Source of the DNA: DASPKW01 sp038244055
GTDB lineage: Bacteria; Planctomycetota; Phycisphaerae; Tepidisphaerales; Tepidisphaeraceae
Direction: 5' to 3'
Assembly: GCA_038244055.1 (NCBI GenBank)
Contig: JBBRTW010000051.1
Span: 1-23,141, forward strand
Length of the DNA: 23,141 bases
Within the stretch, counting starts at the first letter, position 1; each line of letters opens with the position of its first letter. Under the pieces are notes generated by a model. That model had not been told where the DNA came from. It saw nothing but the letters and a program-made list of their open reading frames with translations, and made no database searches. Shown in pieces: positions 23,008 through 23,141 of this stretch. A program made the position numbers and the translations under genes.

Positions 23008-23141
23008 GGTTTTCCCATGAGACGGGAACGGCTGTCGCGGCTCAGCGCCCGTCGATCACAATCGGCGGGCGTGAGTGCACGCCCCGATGGTCTCTATCGC
23101 GATTCCGGCCTCCTCACACTCCCAACATCCCCCGCGCTTCC

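Overview
The window reads as high-GC chromosomal DNA from the Planctomycetota / PVC group. The grounds are a PEP-CTERM surface protein, two Tat-exported Gfo/Idh/MocA oxidoreductases, a Tat-exported sugar-phosphate-isomerase-like protein, a formylglycine-type sulfatase, an IS701-like transposase remnant, weak Shine-Dalgarno signals and dense palindromic intergenic repeats. A placement in Phycisphaerae is only a guess.

Layout. (1) 1-9542 is a carbohydrate and surface-metabolism block. It holds a partial TIM-barrel sugar isomerase/epimerase (-), a PEP-CTERM protein (+), an acetamidase/formamidase (-), a secreted polysaccharide deacetylase (+), an alpha/beta-hydrolase lipase (-), a Tat-exported sugar isomerase-like protein followed by a Gfo/Idh/MocA oxidoreductase (+, likely co-transcribed), and a GT1-type glycosyltransferase (-). 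(2) 9746-11023 is a FAD-dependent oxidoreductase (-). (3) 11159-15938 is a minus-strand signalling array. In transcription order it is an HTH-receiver regulator, a four-helix-bundle (23S-IVP/S23 family) gene carried between perfect 34-bp inverted repeats, an HDOD-GAF-histidine kinase, and a receiver-GAF regulator broken by an in-frame TAG. (4) 15939-16526 is a long non-coding gap with consecutive hairpins ending in a good intrinsic terminator. (5) 16527-17903 is a second Tat-exported Gfo/Idh/MocA oxidoreductase. (6) 17904-18345 is debris: an IS701 transposase N-terminus joined to a DUF488-like fragment, with two strong palindromes. (7) 18414-20540 is a large secreted coiled-coil / transglutaminase-like protein. 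(8) 20969-23007 is a sulfatase with an extra C-terminal domain, translationally coupled to a very short signal-peptide ORF.

The most unusual content lies between the genes. Around the signalling array, three short tandem repeats of unrelated sequence all have a 7-nt period (TCAAATG; GAATNNT; GCAGTSG). Two of them form ~33-34-bp inverted arms: one pair encloses the four-helix-bundle gene and the other encloses only ~77 bp of non-coding DNA. Elsewhere, GTAG-plus-hairpin (REP-like) units sit immediately after stop codons, including a REPIN-like inverted pair. A nested palindrome carries four alternating copies of one 15-bp motif. No transposase that could move these units is in the window. All functions are read from sequence motifs; no database search was possible.
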